DNA from: Nonomuraea polychroma
GTDB taxonomy: Bacteria > Actinomycetota > Actinomycetes > Streptosporangiales > Streptosporangiaceae
Length of the DNA stretch: 64,000 bases
NCBI RefSeq assembly: GCF_004011505.1
Contig: NZ_SAUN01000001.1
Span: forward strand, 10,071,501 to 10,135,500
Direction of reading: 5' to 3'
The position numbers and the translations under genes are program-made. The notes beneath the pieces are model-generated. The model had not been told where the DNA came from. It did not search any database and saw only the letters and a program-made list of their open reading frames with translations. Of the stretch, positions 1 to 8,650 are shown piece by piece (the first letter of the stretch is position 1; every line of letters begins with the position of its first letter).

Positions 1-1
1 G

Positions 2-559
2 ACCAACCCCCTGCTCAACTTCGACTGGGGGCTCAACATGACGGCCACCATCCTCATCCAGGCGCTGAACACGCCGGAGACCACGGCCAGGCTGGGCGTG
101 GTTCCAGGGGGTGAGGTGACCTACGTGGTCAGCAACGGCAACACCAACCCCGAGACGCTGGCGACCGGGCCGTTCGTGTTCATCGAGGGCAAGGGGTCCA
201 CCCCGCAGGAAGCCGAGTCGGTCGTGCGGCGGGTCATCGCGCAGGCGGACGTGGAGCTGCTCGAGCGGCAACGCTGGCTGAACGCGCCGGTCTCCACCTA
301 CATCCGCGCCAACGAGATGGTCCGGCCCACGGTCGCCGAGGCGCAGCGGACCAGCAAGCTGCGGGCGGCGGCCGGAGCCGGGCTGCTGGGCGGGATGTGC
401 GCCCTGGCCTCGGCGTTCGCGACCGAGAGCGCCGCACAGGCGCTCCGCAGGCGCCGACGGCGCCACGCCGAAGAGCACCACGCCACAGTGGAGCAGTCCG
501 GTGAACCCGCGGCGGCGCCGGACGCCGAGTCCGGCGGGCGCCTGGTGTCGCGCTCATGA
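2..559 (+). CDS. Chain-length determinant (Wzz)-like polysaccharide protein, 5' truncated by window edge
   Basis: The reading frame is open from base 2, so the start lies upstream; the first internal ATG is at 38. About 185 residues are visible. The late part has a hydrophobic segment (around LRAAAGAGLLGGMCALASAF) followed by a run of arginines and a polar Ala/Pro-rich tail, the layout of the C-terminal membrane helix and cytoplasmic tail of Wzz/YveK-type capsule proteins. The preceding soluble part (VSNGNTNPETLA..., then an amphipathic stretch) fits the end of the periplasmic domain. The stop overlaps the ATG of the next gene by 4 bp (ATGA), so the two are translationally coupled. The family call rests on layout and context; confidence is moderate because the N-terminal half is missing. 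Confidence 0.55.
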   Translation, partial: TNPLLNFDWGLNMTATILIQALNTPETTARLGVVPGGEVTYVVSNGNTNPETLATGPFVFIEGKGSTPQEAESVVRRVIAQADVELLERQRWLNAPVSTYIRANEMVRPTVAEAQRTSKLRAAAGAGLLGGMCALASAFATESAAQALRRRRRRHAEEHHATVEQSGEPAAAPDAESGGRLVSRS

Positions 560-1890
560 GCGGCGTCACGCTCCAGCGGGCCGTGCCGGTGGCAGAGCCG
601 CACCGGGCCGACGGCGCCACGATCGCCGCCATCTTCGCGGTGATCCTCATGATGATCCCGGCCAGGCTGGTCTTCCGCGGCCTGCCGTTCTCCCTCACAC
701 CGGCCGACGCGATCGGGCTGCTCGGCGCCCTGCTGTGGCTCTTCACGCACTTCACCACCACGCTCGGCGCGGCAAAGGGCCCCACCCCCATGCGGACCGC
801 GCTGTTCGCCTACACGATCGCCCTGGTCGCCACCTACTTCTACGCCGCGTCGACGTACCTGCCCGGCGACGAGATGAACCTGGCCGACCGGAGCATGGTG
901 CTGGTGGTCGCGTCGGTCGGCATCGCGCTGGTGGTGTGCGACGGCGTGCGCTCGTACGAGCGGCTGGATCTGGTGCTGAAGACGGTCGCGGTCACCGGGG
1001 CGCTGATCGGGATCGTCGGCGCGTTCCAGTTCGTGCTCCACTTCGACCTGGCCAACTACCTCACCCTGCCCGGGTTGCGGTTCACCCAGGAGGCGCCCGC
1101 CATCCTGGAGCGGGGCGGGCTGAACCGGGTGGCGGCCACCACCGGGCACCCGATCGAGTACGGCGTCGTCTGCTCGATGGTGCTGCCCCTGGCGCTGCAC
1201 TACGCCTTCCGCGAGCGGCTGCTGCGCTGGTGGCTGTGCTGCGGGCTGATCGCCGCCGGGCTGCTGTTCTCCGTGTCGCGCTCAGCGGTGCTCAGCCTGG
1301 CGGCGGTCGGGCTGGTGCTGTTCATCGGCTGGTCGAAGCAGCGCAGGCTCATAGGGCTGGGGGCGGTGGCCGGGTTCCTGGTCGCCGTCAAGATCGCCGC
1401 GCCCGGGGTGCTCGGCACCATCGTCGACCTGTTCGCCAACCTCAACAGCGACAGCAGCATCAGCTACCGCACCCACGACTACACGGTGGCGGCCCACGAG
1501 ATCGCCAAGAGCCCGTGGCTCGGCCGCGGTCTGGGCACGTGGTACGCGCCCAAACACCTGATCTTCGACAACCAGTACATCTCCTCGCTGGTCGAGACCG
1601 GTGTCCTCGGCCTGCTGGTCTTCGTCGGCCTGTTCGAGGCGGCCCTGTGGTCGGTGCTGCGGTCCCGGTACCTGTCCGCCGATCCGGAGATCCGCGACCT
1701 CTGCCTGGCGCTGACCGCCTGCCTGGTGGTCCCGCTGCTCGGCTCTGCAACGTTCGACCTGCGCTCGTTCGCCACGGTGACCGGGCTGTCGTTCCTGCTG
1801 ATGGGCGTGTCCGGCGCCGTGCTCAGGGTGACGCGAGAAGCCGCCGCCGCACCTCGGCCCACGACCGCGCCGCCAGGTCCCGCTCGCTGA
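556..1890 (+). CDS. O-antigen ligase/polymerase (Wzy/WaaL-like) membrane protein
   Basis: A 444-residue protein with about 10-12 hydrophobic segments spread along its length. A large extracellular loop comes in the second half, with the stretch ISYRTHDYTVAAHEIAKSP then WLGRGLGTW, typical of the O-antigen ligase/polymerase superfamily that joins or polymerises lipid-linked oligosaccharides outside the membrane. The ATG overlaps the upstream stop. The 3' end overlaps the convergent epimerase gene by 68 bp. The role is inferred to be repeat-unit polymerisation of the polysaccharide made by neighbouring glycosyltransferases. Ligase and polymerase cannot be told apart from sequence alone. Confidence 0.8.
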   Translation: MSGVTLQRAVPVAEPHRADGATIAAIFAVILMMIPARLVFRGLPFSLTPADAIGLLGALLWLFTHFTTTLGAAKGPTPMRTALFAYTIALVATYFYAASTYLPGDEMNLADRSMVLVVASVGIALVVCDGVRSYERLDLVLKTVAVTGALIGIVGAFQFVLHFDLANYLTLPGLRFTQEAPAILERGGLNRVAATTGHPIEYGVVCSMVLPLALHYAFRERLLRWWLCCGLIAAGLLFSVSRSAVLSLAAVGLVLFIGWSKQRRLIGLGAVAGFLVAVKIAAPGVLGTIVDLFANLNSDSSISYRTHDYTVAAHEIAKSPWLGRGLGTWYAPKHLIFDNQYISSLVETGVLGLLVFVGLFEAALWSVLRSRYLSADPEIRDLCLALTACLVVPLLGSATFDLRSFATVTGLSFLLMGVSGAVLRVTREAAAAPRPTTAPPGPAR

Positions 1891-2383
1891 TCGCGGTGAC
1901 CGGCAGCGGCCAGGCGATGGCCAGGTCCGGGTCGTCGTAGCGGACCGCGATGTCCTCCGCCGGGTCGTGCTCCCTGTCGATGCGGTAGCAGACGTCGGCC
2001 TGGTCGGTCAGCGCCTGGTAGCCGTGGAGCAGGCCCGGCGGGACGTACAGGTGGGCGAAGAGTTCGTCGTCGAGCACCGTGGTCATCTGCCGGCCGAACG
2101 TCGGCGACGACGGCCGGGCGTCCACCAGCACGTCGTGCACGGCTCCGCGGGCGCAGCGCACGAGCTTGGCCTCGCCCTTGCCCGAGCGGCCGTGCAGCGC
2201 CCTGATGGTGCCCTTGCGCGAACGCGACTGGCTGTCCTGGATGAAGGCCGCCGGGTTCAGCCCGTGCTTCTCGGCCACCGCGGCGTCGAAGGTGCGGGTG
2301 AAGAACCCCCGGTCGTCGTGGTGCTGGGCGGGGATGAACAGCAGCACTCCATCGAGCGCACCGCGTTCTACTCTCATGGCCAT
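1823..2383 (-). CDS. dTDP-4-dehydrorhamnose 3,5-epimerase-family protein (RmlC-like)
   Basis: A 186-residue cupin-type epimerase. Family landmarks are DDRGFFTRTF near the N-terminus, IRALHGRSGKGEAKLVRC carrying the catalytic-type His, and YVPPGLLHGYQALTDQADVCY. It would epimerise a nucleotide 4-keto sugar at C3/C5 in deoxysugar synthesis. The start is ATG 2383, with AAGGA just upstream; ATG 2377 is an in-frame alternative. It lies alone on the minus strand inside a plus-strand polysaccharide run, with no rmlA, B or D in the window, so the precise substrate is unknown. Its last 68 bp overlap the convergent wzy-like gene. Confidence 0.8.
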   Translation of the reverse strand: MAMRVERGALDGVLLFIPAQHHDDRGFFTRTFDAAVAEKHGLNPAAFIQDSQSRSRKGTIRALHGRSGKGEAKLVRCARGAVHDVLVDARPSSPTFGRQMTTVLDDELFAHLYVPPGLLHGYQALTDQADVCYRIDREHDPAEDIAVRYDDPDLAIAWPLPVTAISERDLAARSWAEVRRRLLASP

Positions 2384-2542
2384 ATATTCCTTGAATTTCC
2401 GGCAATTAGCGGCTTCTCGCTCTTTTTTCAAAGCTGATCCGCTTGCGTAACAAGGTCCCCAAATATCCCGATTACCCGATGGAACGGGGTATCCGGGTGA
2501 GGCGAGCTCGTGGGGGGCGGTCATATTTCCGCAGATCACTCC

Positions 2543-3316
2543 ATGACGGCGGCATGCACGCGAGTTCGGGTCGGTGGGATCGACGTATCCACGATCACCG
2601 AGACCGGACTGGCCGACCGGATGGCGGCAGGCTGGCGGACGGGGCAGGGCGGCTGGATCGTCACGGCCAACGTGGACATCGTCAGGGCCGCCTCCCGCGA
2701 CCCCGAACTGGCCGCCCTGGTGGCGAAGGCCGAGGTGGTCGTGGCGGACGGCATGCCCGTCGTGTGGGCGGGCCGGCTGGCGGGCGGCGCCATCGGCGAG
2801 CGCGTGACCGGCGCCTCCCTCGTGTTCACCCTCTCGGCCAGGGCCGCTGCGGAGGATCGTTCGGTGTATCTGCTCGGCGGTGACGAGGGTGTGCCCGAGG
2901 CCGCGGGGCGGGTGCTTATGGAACGTTACGAAGGTTTGCGGGTGGCGGGCGCGTACTCGCCGCCGTACGGGTTCGACACCGACCCGGGCCAGGTGCGGGA
3001 CGTCGTCGAGCGGGTCGTGGCCGTTCGCCCTGATCTCGTGCTCGTGGGGCTCGGCTTCCCCAAGCAGGAACGCATGATCGTCGAGCTGCGCCCGCACCTG
3101 CCACAGGCCTGGTACCTGGGCTGCGGCGCGGGCATCCCGATGGCGGCCGGGCAGTTCAGCCGCGCCCCGGCACTGCTGCAGCGCAGCGGCGGCGAATGGC
3201 TGCACCGGCTCGCGCTGGAGCCGCGCCGCCTGGCCCGCCGCTACCTGCTGCACGACGCGCCCTACGCCCTGCGCCTGCTGGCCCAGGCGTTACGCATCCG
3301 CCTGCAGGAGAGGTGA
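2543..3316 (+). CDS. WecG/TagA/CpsF-family glycosyltransferase
   Basis: A 257-residue protein of the GT26 family, which adds N-acetylmannosamine-type sugars to undecaprenyl-linked precursors on the cytoplasmic face of the membrane. Signature stretches are VTANVDIVRAASRDPELAALV, VVADGMPVVWAGRL, VYLLGGDEGVPEAAG and LVGLGFPKQERMI. ATG 2543 is preferred because it leaves few residues before the conserved RVRVGGIDV strand. An in-frame GTG at 2510, preceded by GGTGAGG, is a plausible alternative. It is followed 3 bp later by the fused glycosyltransferase, so probably cotranscribed. Confidence 0.85.
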   Translation: MTAACTRVRVGGIDVSTITETGLADRMAAGWRTGQGGWIVTANVDIVRAASRDPELAALVAKAEVVVADGMPVVWAGRLAGGAIGERVTGASLVFTLSARAAAEDRSVYLLGGDEGVPEAAGRVLMERYEGLRVAGAYSPPYGFDTDPGQVRDVVERVVAVRPDLVLVGLGFPKQERMIVELRPHLPQAWYLGCGAGIPMAAGQFSRAPALLQRSGGEWLHRLALEPRRLARRYLLHDAPYALRLLAQALRIRLQER

Positions 3317-3319
3317 ACG

Positions 3320-5386
3320 ATGCTCGCCGTAGTGATCGTCACGTACCACAGCAGTGCCGTGATCATGGACTGCCTCAAGTCCGTACGCGTGGCCCTGCAG
3401 GGCGAGGGGCCCGCGAAGGTCGTCGTGGCCGACAACGCCTCCGGCGACGACACGGTGGAGCTGGTCCGCCGGACCGACCCCGAGGCCGAGGTCGTACAGA
3501 TGGGCCGCAACGCCGGGTTCGCGGCCGGGGTGAACGCCGGCGTCGCGGCGGCCCCCGGCTGCGACGTGCTGGTCCTCAACCCCGACATCCGGCTCGAACC
3601 CGACGCCATCGCCAGGCTCCGCGAGACCCTGGCCACGCCGGGAACCGGCATCGCCGTGCCCGAACTCACCGGCGAGGACGGCGCCTTGCACTACTCGCTG
3701 CGCCGGCGCCCCACCGTGCTGCGGGCGATCGGCGAAGCGCTGCTCGGCGGCCACCGCGCCGGTCTGCTGGCGCCGCTCGGCGAGCTGGTCGTCAACCCCG
3801 GCCAGTACGCCGCCGAGCGGACGGTCGACTGGGCCACGGGCGCCGCCTGGCTGATCTCCCGCGCCTGCCTGGACGTGCTCGGCCCGCTGGACGAGCGTTA
3901 TTTCCTGTACTCGGAGGAGACCGAGTACATGCTGCGGGCCGGCGACCACGGGTTCGCCGTCCGCTACCAGCCGCGTGCCCGCGCCGTGCACCTGGGCGGC
4001 GAGCAGTCGACCTCCAGCACGCTCTGGGCGCTGTCGGCGGCCAACCGGGTGCGGCTGCACCGCGAGCGCCACGGCGCGCTCAGAGGGCTCGCCATGCGCG
4101 GCGCCGTCATGCTCAACGAGGGCCTGCGCGCGCTCGCCAAGGGCCGCACGGCCGGGCAGCGGCACAGGGCCGCGCTGTCCGCCGTGCTCGCCCTGCCCGA
4201 CTGGCCGGGACAGGCCGACGGGCCCGGCTACGTCTGCTTCTCCGCCCAGGACTGGTGGTACCACAACCGGGCGCACTCCGACTTCCAGCTCATGCGCTCG
4301 GTGGCCGCACACAGGAAGGTGCTGGTGGTCAACAGCATCGGCATGCGGATGCCCATGCCGGGCAGATCGACTCAGGTGCTCAGGCGGATCAGCCGGAAGC
4401 TACGCAGCGTGGCCAAGTTCGTCCGCAGGCCGATGCCCGGCTTCTACGTCATGTCACCGCTGCCGTTGCCCTTCTACGGCTCGTCCCTGATGCGCCGCCT
4501 CAACGCCGTGCTGGTCCGCACCCAGGTACGTGTCGTGTGCCGGCTCATCGGCCTGACCGAACCCGTCATCATGACCACGATCCCCACCGCCTGGGACGTG
4601 GTCCGCCCGATGCGCCGGCGCTCGCTGCTGTTCAACCGCTCCGACCGGCACTCCGCCTTCCCCGAGTCCGACACGGCCACCATCGAGGAACTGGAGCAGG
4701 CGCTGCTGCGCCGGGCCGACCACGTGCTCTACGTCAGCAGGGCGCTGATGGACGAGGAACGCGCGCTCACCGGCGATCGCGCGCACTACCTCGACCACGG
4801 CGTGGACATCGAGCACTTCACCAGGACCGACCGGCTGCCTGCCGACCTGGCGGGCATCCCGGGCCCGCGGGTGGGCTTCTTCGGCGCGCTCGACGACTAC
4901 CTGGTGGATTTCGACCTGCTGGAACGGCTGGCCGCGGAGCTGCCAGACGTCTCGCTCGTGCTCATCGGCGACGCCGACGTGCCCATGGACCGGCTCACCA
5001 AGTATCCGAACGTCCACTGGCTGGGCTTCCGCCCCTACGACGACATCCCCGCCTACGGCTCGGGATTCGACGTCGCCATCATGCCGTGGCTGGACAACCC
5101 GTGGATCCGGCACGCGAATCCGATCAAGCTCAAGGAGTACCTGGCGCTCGGGCTCCCGGTGGTGAGCACCGACTTCGCCGAGCTCGCCGCGTACTCCGAA
5201 AGGGTGCGGATCGCCGCGGACCCGGCGGCGTTCGTCGCGGCCGTACGCGCGACGCTGGACGACGGCGGCCCGCAGCCTCCTGAAGTGTTACGCGCATCCG
5301 TGCTCGGCGCGTCGTGGGCCTCCCGCGCTGCCACACTGATGGCCATGGCGGAAGCGCCGCCAGGCGCGGGTGAGGGGAAACGATGA
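3320..5386 (+). CDS. Bifunctional glycosyltransferase: N-terminal GT2 fused to C-terminal GT4-like domain
   Basis: A 688-residue protein with two catalytic units. Residues about 1-280 are a GT2 rhamnosyltransferase-like domain: MLAVVIVTYHSSA, VVVADNASGDDTVELV, LVLNPDIRLEPDAI, and an acceptor region with RYFLYSEETEYMLRAGDHG. Residues about 310-680 resemble GT4/GT1 enzymes: HVLYVSRALMDEE, HYLDHGVDIEHF, VGFFGALDD, and a C-terminal sugar-nucleotide motif around NPIKLKEYLALGLPVVSTD. The parts are usually separate proteins, so two successive transfers by one polypeptide are likely (inference). No signal peptide is seen. The stop overlaps the next start (ATGA at 5383). Confidence 0.85.
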   Translation: MLAVVIVTYHSSAVIMDCLKSVRVALQGEGPAKVVVADNASGDDTVELVRRTDPEAEVVQMGRNAGFAAGVNAGVAAAPGCDVLVLNPDIRLEPDAIARLRETLATPGTGIAVPELTGEDGALHYSLRRRPTVLRAIGEALLGGHRAGLLAPLGELVVNPGQYAAERTVDWATGAAWLISRACLDVLGPLDERYFLYSEETEYMLRAGDHGFAVRYQPRARAVHLGGEQSTSSTLWALSAANRVRLHRERHGALRGLAMRGAVMLNEGLRALAKGRTAGQRHRAALSAVLALPDWPGQADGPGYVCFSAQDWWYHNRAHSDFQLMRSVAAHRKVLVVNSIGMRMPMPGRSTQVLRRISRKLRSVAKFVRRPMPGFYVMSPLPLPFYGSSLMRRLNAVLVRTQVRVVCRLIGLTEPVIMTTIPTAWDVVRPMRRRSLLFNRSDRHSAFPESDTATIEELEQALLRRADHVLYVSRALMDEERALTGDRAHYLDHGVDIEHFTRTDRLPADLAGIPGPRVGFFGALDDYLVDFDLLERLAAELPDVSLVLIGDADVPMDRLTKYPNVHWLGFRPYDDIPAYGSGFDVAIMPWLDNPWIRHANPIKLKEYLALGLPVVSTDFAELAAYSERVRIAADPAAFVAAVRATLDDGGPQPPEVLRASVLGASWASRAATLMAMAEAPPGAGEGKR

Positions 5387-6726
5387 GGAGAAGGCGTTCC
5401 CGGGTTGCCGTCTTCGGCGTCGGGTTCCTCGCTCTGTTGCTGGTCCTGATCTCCTGCTATCCGAGTGACATATGGCGCGGGAGCCCGTCGGCGAGCGGCA
5501 CGTCCCGGCCGAGCCCGTCACGGGGCGAGTCGTCCGGGCTGAACCTGCAACGAGTGCCGTGGGAAGGCGGGCCGTCCTACTACGCCCGTTTCGGCGCTGC
5601 CGCCACCGCCGGCTGGTCCGACCCGTCGTTCTTCCCCATCGGCGTCTGGCTGGAGTCCGTCGTGGAGCCGCAGGACGCCCCCGACGACAAGGCCATGGGC
5701 TTCAACACGTACATCGGCCTGACCGGCACGAGCAGCGCCCAGATGGTGCGGGACAACGGCATGGCCGCGCTCACCCACAAGCCGCTGGCCGGATACGGGC
5801 AGGAGACGGTCGGCTGGGTGATCGATGACGAGCCCGACATGTGGGCGGGCGCGGGCGACGCCAAATGGACCGGCAACCACCCGGGCGAGGGTCCGCTGTG
5901 CGACCCCGAGGACCAGGGTTGCGGCTACACCGTGATGGCCGAGCAGAAGGGCAAGCTGCCCAAGGACGACCGCCCCCACTACGCCAACTACGGCAAGGGC
6001 GTCATGATCTGGCAGACCGAGCCGGAGGCAGGCAAGTTCGTCAACGGCTACACCGACATCATCTCGGCCGACGTCTACTGGTACACCTCCAACGGCATCT
6101 GCGAGGAGGCCAAGACCTACCTCAACCTGCCGGTCGAGCAGTGCCGCCTGTCGGCCAACTACGGCGCGCTCATCGACAAGCTGCGCAGGCTGGACGCCCA
6201 GGACGGGCGCCTGCAGCCCATCTACGGGATCGTGGAAGTGGGCTGGCCGGGCGCTGACGACAAGCGTGAGATCGAGCCCCAGCAGCTCGCGGGCGCGGTG
6301 ATGAACTCGCTCATCCACGAGGCCCGCGGCATCATCTACTTCAACCACAACTTCGGCGGTCCCTGCCAGTCGCAGCACGTGCTGAGAGACGAGTGCGGCG
6401 ACCGGATCAGGCCGACGGTGGTCGAGCTCAACAAGCGCATCCGCCAGCTCGCCCCGGTGCTCAACAGCCAGTCCTACAAGCACACGTTCAACCAGCGGCT
6501 CGACACCATGCTCAAGTACCACCAGGGTTCCTACTACGTCTTCGCCATGCTGGGCCGCGGTGCGCAGCCCGGCGCCCACACGCTGGAGTTGCCGCCCGGC
6601 ATCCGCGCCGACAAGGCGGAGGTGCTCTTCGAGGGCCGTACCGTCCCGATCGACGCCTCGGGCGAGTTCGCCGACACCTTCCAGGCCGAGCACTCCTACC
6701 ACGTGTACCGGATCCCGGCCGGCTGA
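5383..6726 (+). CDS. Lipoprotein, glycoside-hydrolase-like (TIM-barrel type) of unknown specificity
   Basis: A 447-residue exported protein. The N-terminus has four basic residues, a hydrophobic run and a lipobox-like LISC at about residue 26, so it is probably lipid-anchored, followed by a Ser/Pro/Gly-rich linker. The mature part has FFPIGVWLES, GFNTYIGLTG, GWVIDDEPDMW, DIISADVYWYTSNGI, PIYGIVEVGW and ARGIIYFNHNFGG. This resembles TIM-barrel glycoside hydrolases, with acidic candidates in DDEPD and VEVGW. I do not recognise a specific GH family. Translational coupling with the glycosyltransferase gene suggests a role in trimming or remodelling the exported glycan (inference). Confidence 0.6.
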   Translation: MRRRRSRVAVFGVGFLALLLVLISCYPSDIWRGSPSASGTSRPSPSRGESSGLNLQRVPWEGGPSYYARFGAAATAGWSDPSFFPIGVWLESVVEPQDAPDDKAMGFNTYIGLTGTSSAQMVRDNGMAALTHKPLAGYGQETVGWVIDDEPDMWAGAGDAKWTGNHPGEGPLCDPEDQGCGYTVMAEQKGKLPKDDRPHYANYGKGVMIWQTEPEAGKFVNGYTDIISADVYWYTSNGICEEAKTYLNLPVEQCRLSANYGALIDKLRRLDAQDGRLQPIYGIVEVGWPGADDKREIEPQQLAGAVMNSLIHEARGIIYFNHNFGGPCQSQHVLRDECGDRIRPTVVELNKRIRQLAPVLNSQSYKHTFNQRLDTMLKYHQGSYYVFAMLGRGAQPGAHTLELPPGIRADKAEVLFEGRTVPIDASGEFADTFQAEHSYHVYRIPAG

Positions 6727-7617
6727 TCAGGGTCGGCTCACCCGCTGGGGGCGCAGCAGCGCGGCGAAGCAGGCGCGGGCGACGGGCCGGCCGGCCAGCG
6801 CGCGCACGCCCTGGCCGAGCAGCAGCACCGCGTGGTAGACGGCGCCGGGCAGCCGGCCGTGCCGCCGCCTGAACAGCCTGGCCCTGTTCACGGTGAGGAG
6901 GGCGGTCAGGGCGGGGTCGGTGCCGGATTCGCCGCCGATGTGCTCGGCCACCGCGCGCGGCTCGTACCAGGTCGTCCAGCCGAGGTCGGCGGCGCGCAGG
7001 CAGTACTCGGTCTCCTCGCTGTAGAGGAAGTACGACTCGTCCCACCGGCCCGCCGCGCGCAGCGCGGGCACGGAGATCAGCATCGCCGCGCCCGTGGCCC
7101 AGGCATGCGCTCCGGGCCGCTCGTACACGCGCGGGTCGGTGATCAGCTCGCCCAGCCGCCACAGCCGGCCCGCCAGCGTGCCGCCGAGCACGGCTTCGGC
7201 GAACGCCCTGCCGACGGTCGGCATCCGGCGCAGCGACGGCTGCAGCGAGCCGTCGGGGTTGACCAGGTGCGGCACCGCGATGCCGCGCCCAGGCGTCCGC
7301 AGCGCCTCGGCCAGGGGCGCGATCGAGCCCGGTCGTAGCCGGCAGTCCGGATTGAGCACGTAGACGGCGTCGAGCGTGTCGAGGTCGAGCACGTCGAGTC
7401 CGGCGTTGACGGCCGCGGCGTAGCCGGCGTTCCTGCCCAGGCTGACCGTGATGGCCCCGCGCCGCCGGGCGACGGCCAGGCTGTCGTCGGCCGAGTCGTT
7501 GTCGGCGACCACGACCGCCGCCGGCTCCACTCCGGCCGCGGCCGCAGGCAGCGACGCCAGGCAGTCTTCCAGCACGCCGACGCTGTTGTAGGTGACGATC
7601 ACCACGGCCACGCGCAT
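6727..7617 (-). CDS. GT2 family glycosyltransferase (rhamnosyltransferase-like)
   Basis: A 296-residue GT2 enzyme: MRVAVVIVTYNSVGVL, VVVADNDSADDSLAVA, VYVLNPDCRLRPGSI, WDESYFLYSEETEYCLRA. It resembles the N-terminal half of the fused glycosyltransferase at 3320-5386, so the two are probably paralogous. It starts 8 bp after the stop of the SDR gene (ATG 7617), as a two-gene minus-strand operon that faces the lipoprotein gene tail to tail. It is likely cytoplasmic and uses a dTDP- or GDP-sugar donor; the specificity is not visible. Confidence 0.88.
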   Translation of the reverse strand: MRVAVVIVTYNSVGVLEDCLASLPAAAAGVEPAAVVVADNDSADDSLAVARRRGAITVSLGRNAGYAAAVNAGLDVLDLDTLDAVYVLNPDCRLRPGSIAPLAEALRTPGRGIAVPHLVNPDGSLQPSLRRMPTVGRAFAEAVLGGTLAGRLWRLGELITDPRVYERPGAHAWATGAAMLISVPALRAAGRWDESYFLYSEETEYCLRAADLGWTTWYEPRAVAEHIGGESGTDPALTALLTVNRARLFRRRHGRLPGAVYHAVLLLGQGVRALAGRPVARACFAALLRPQRVSRP

Positions 7618-7625
7618 GACGCCCG

Positions 7626-8525
7626 CTAGATCGCCCGCTGGGCGTACCAGGCGATCGTGCGCCGCAGGCCGTCGCCCAGCGCGACTTCGGGACGCCAGCC
7701 GATCAGGTCGAGCGCGGGCCCGGGATCGGCCAGCTGGGTGATGTCCAGCGGCCGGTCGGCGACGGCGCCGAAACCGGGTTTCGAGGTCGAGCCGGCGATG
7801 TCGAAGAGCAGCTCGACCACCTCCCGCACCGACGTCGCCACGCCCGTGCCCACGTCGAAGGCCTGGCCGACGGCCCTGTCGCTGAGCGCGGCGGCGAGGA
7901 ACGCCGACACCACGTCGTCCACGTACACCCAGTCGGCCACCTTGGCGCCGCTGGTCAGTTGCGGCTCGTCGCCGTGCAGCAGCGCGAGCGTCACGTACGG
8001 CACCAGCTTGGTGGTGTCACGCTGCCCCGGCCCGTACACCATCGAAGGACGCACGATCGTGTACGGCACCCCCCACAGCCGGTGATACAGGTCGGCGTAG
8101 CGCGCGGCCGCGCTCTTGGCCATCGCGTACGGCGACGGCGCGGCGGCGTGCCCGTTGCCGGGCCGCGGCTCCTCGATCGACCCGGCCAGCACCACCCTGC
8201 ACTCCCGCGACGCCACGGCCGTCAGCACGTTGACCGTGCTCTGGAGGTTGCCGGCCAGCGTGGGCGCCACCATTCCCGGGTCCCTGGCGCCGTTGACCTC
8301 GCCGGCCAGATGGAAGATCACCTCCGGCGACACCTCGGCGAGCAGCCGCGCCGTGGCGTCAGGCTCGCGCAAGTCGGCCCGATGCCAGCGCATCCCAGGG
8401 TCGGCGGCCGGACCGCGGCTCACCGCGTGGACGTCGGCGCCCAGCTCGGCCAGCCGCCTGGCCAGGTGCCCGCCGATGAAGCCCGATGCCCCGGTCACCA
8501 GGGCCCGCCTGCCTTCCCAGCCCAA
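7626..8525 (-). CDS. NAD-dependent epimerase/dehydratase (extended SDR; GDP-sugar type)
   Basis: A 299-residue extended short-chain dehydrogenase. It has the N-terminal Rossmann motif LVTGASGFIGGHLA, the catalytic-type YAMAKSAAARYADLY (Tyr-x3-Lys), and IVRPSMVYGPGQRDTTKL, as in GDP-mannose dehydratase or GDP-4-keto-6-deoxymannose reductase relatives. It would act on a nucleotide sugar feeding the nearby transferases. The start codon appears to be TTG at 8525, preceded on the minus strand by AGAGGGG at good spacing. It is the first gene of the pair with the GT2 gene. Confidence 0.85.
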   Translation of the reverse strand: MGWEGRRALVTGASGFIGGHLARRLAELGADVHAVSRGPAADPGMRWHRADLREPDATARLLAEVSPEVIFHLAGEVNGARDPGMVAPTLAGNLQSTVNVLTAVASRECRVVLAGSIEEPRPGNGHAAAPSPYAMAKSAAARYADLYHRLWGVPYTIVRPSMVYGPGQRDTTKLVPYVTLALLHGDEPQLTSGAKVADWVYVDDVVSAFLAAALSDRAVGQAFDVGTGVATSVREVVELLFDIAGSTSKPGFGAVADRPLDITQLADPGPALDLIGWRPEVALGDGLRRTIAWYAQRAI

Positions 8526-8597
8526 CGAGCGCCCCTCTCCGACCGGATGTGGATCAGCTCTTGTGTATCCCTCTCCGGGTGGCGGCCGTTACGACGA

Positions 8598-8630
8598 CGG
8601 CGCCGCCGCCCCATGGGGACGGCGGCGCCG
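8598..8630 (-). terminator. Strong inverted repeat between korB and the SDR gene
   Basis: An 11-bp arm CGGCGCCGCCG pairs with its exact complement at 8620-8630. An inner CCCC/GGGG stem around AT extends it to a nearly continuous hairpin of about 15 bp. It lies 21 bp beyond the korB stop, before the next minus-strand gene, the position expected of a korAB terminator. No T-run follows, as is common in actinomycetes. Confidence 0.7.
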
Positions 8631-8650
8631 GATGCTCAGCCGGGCGCGGC

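Noticed and set aside
298-1557. Long minus-strand frames opposite the polysaccharide genes
   Set aside because: Arg/Pro/Gly-rich composition without family signatures, typical shadow frames of high-GC coding DNA.
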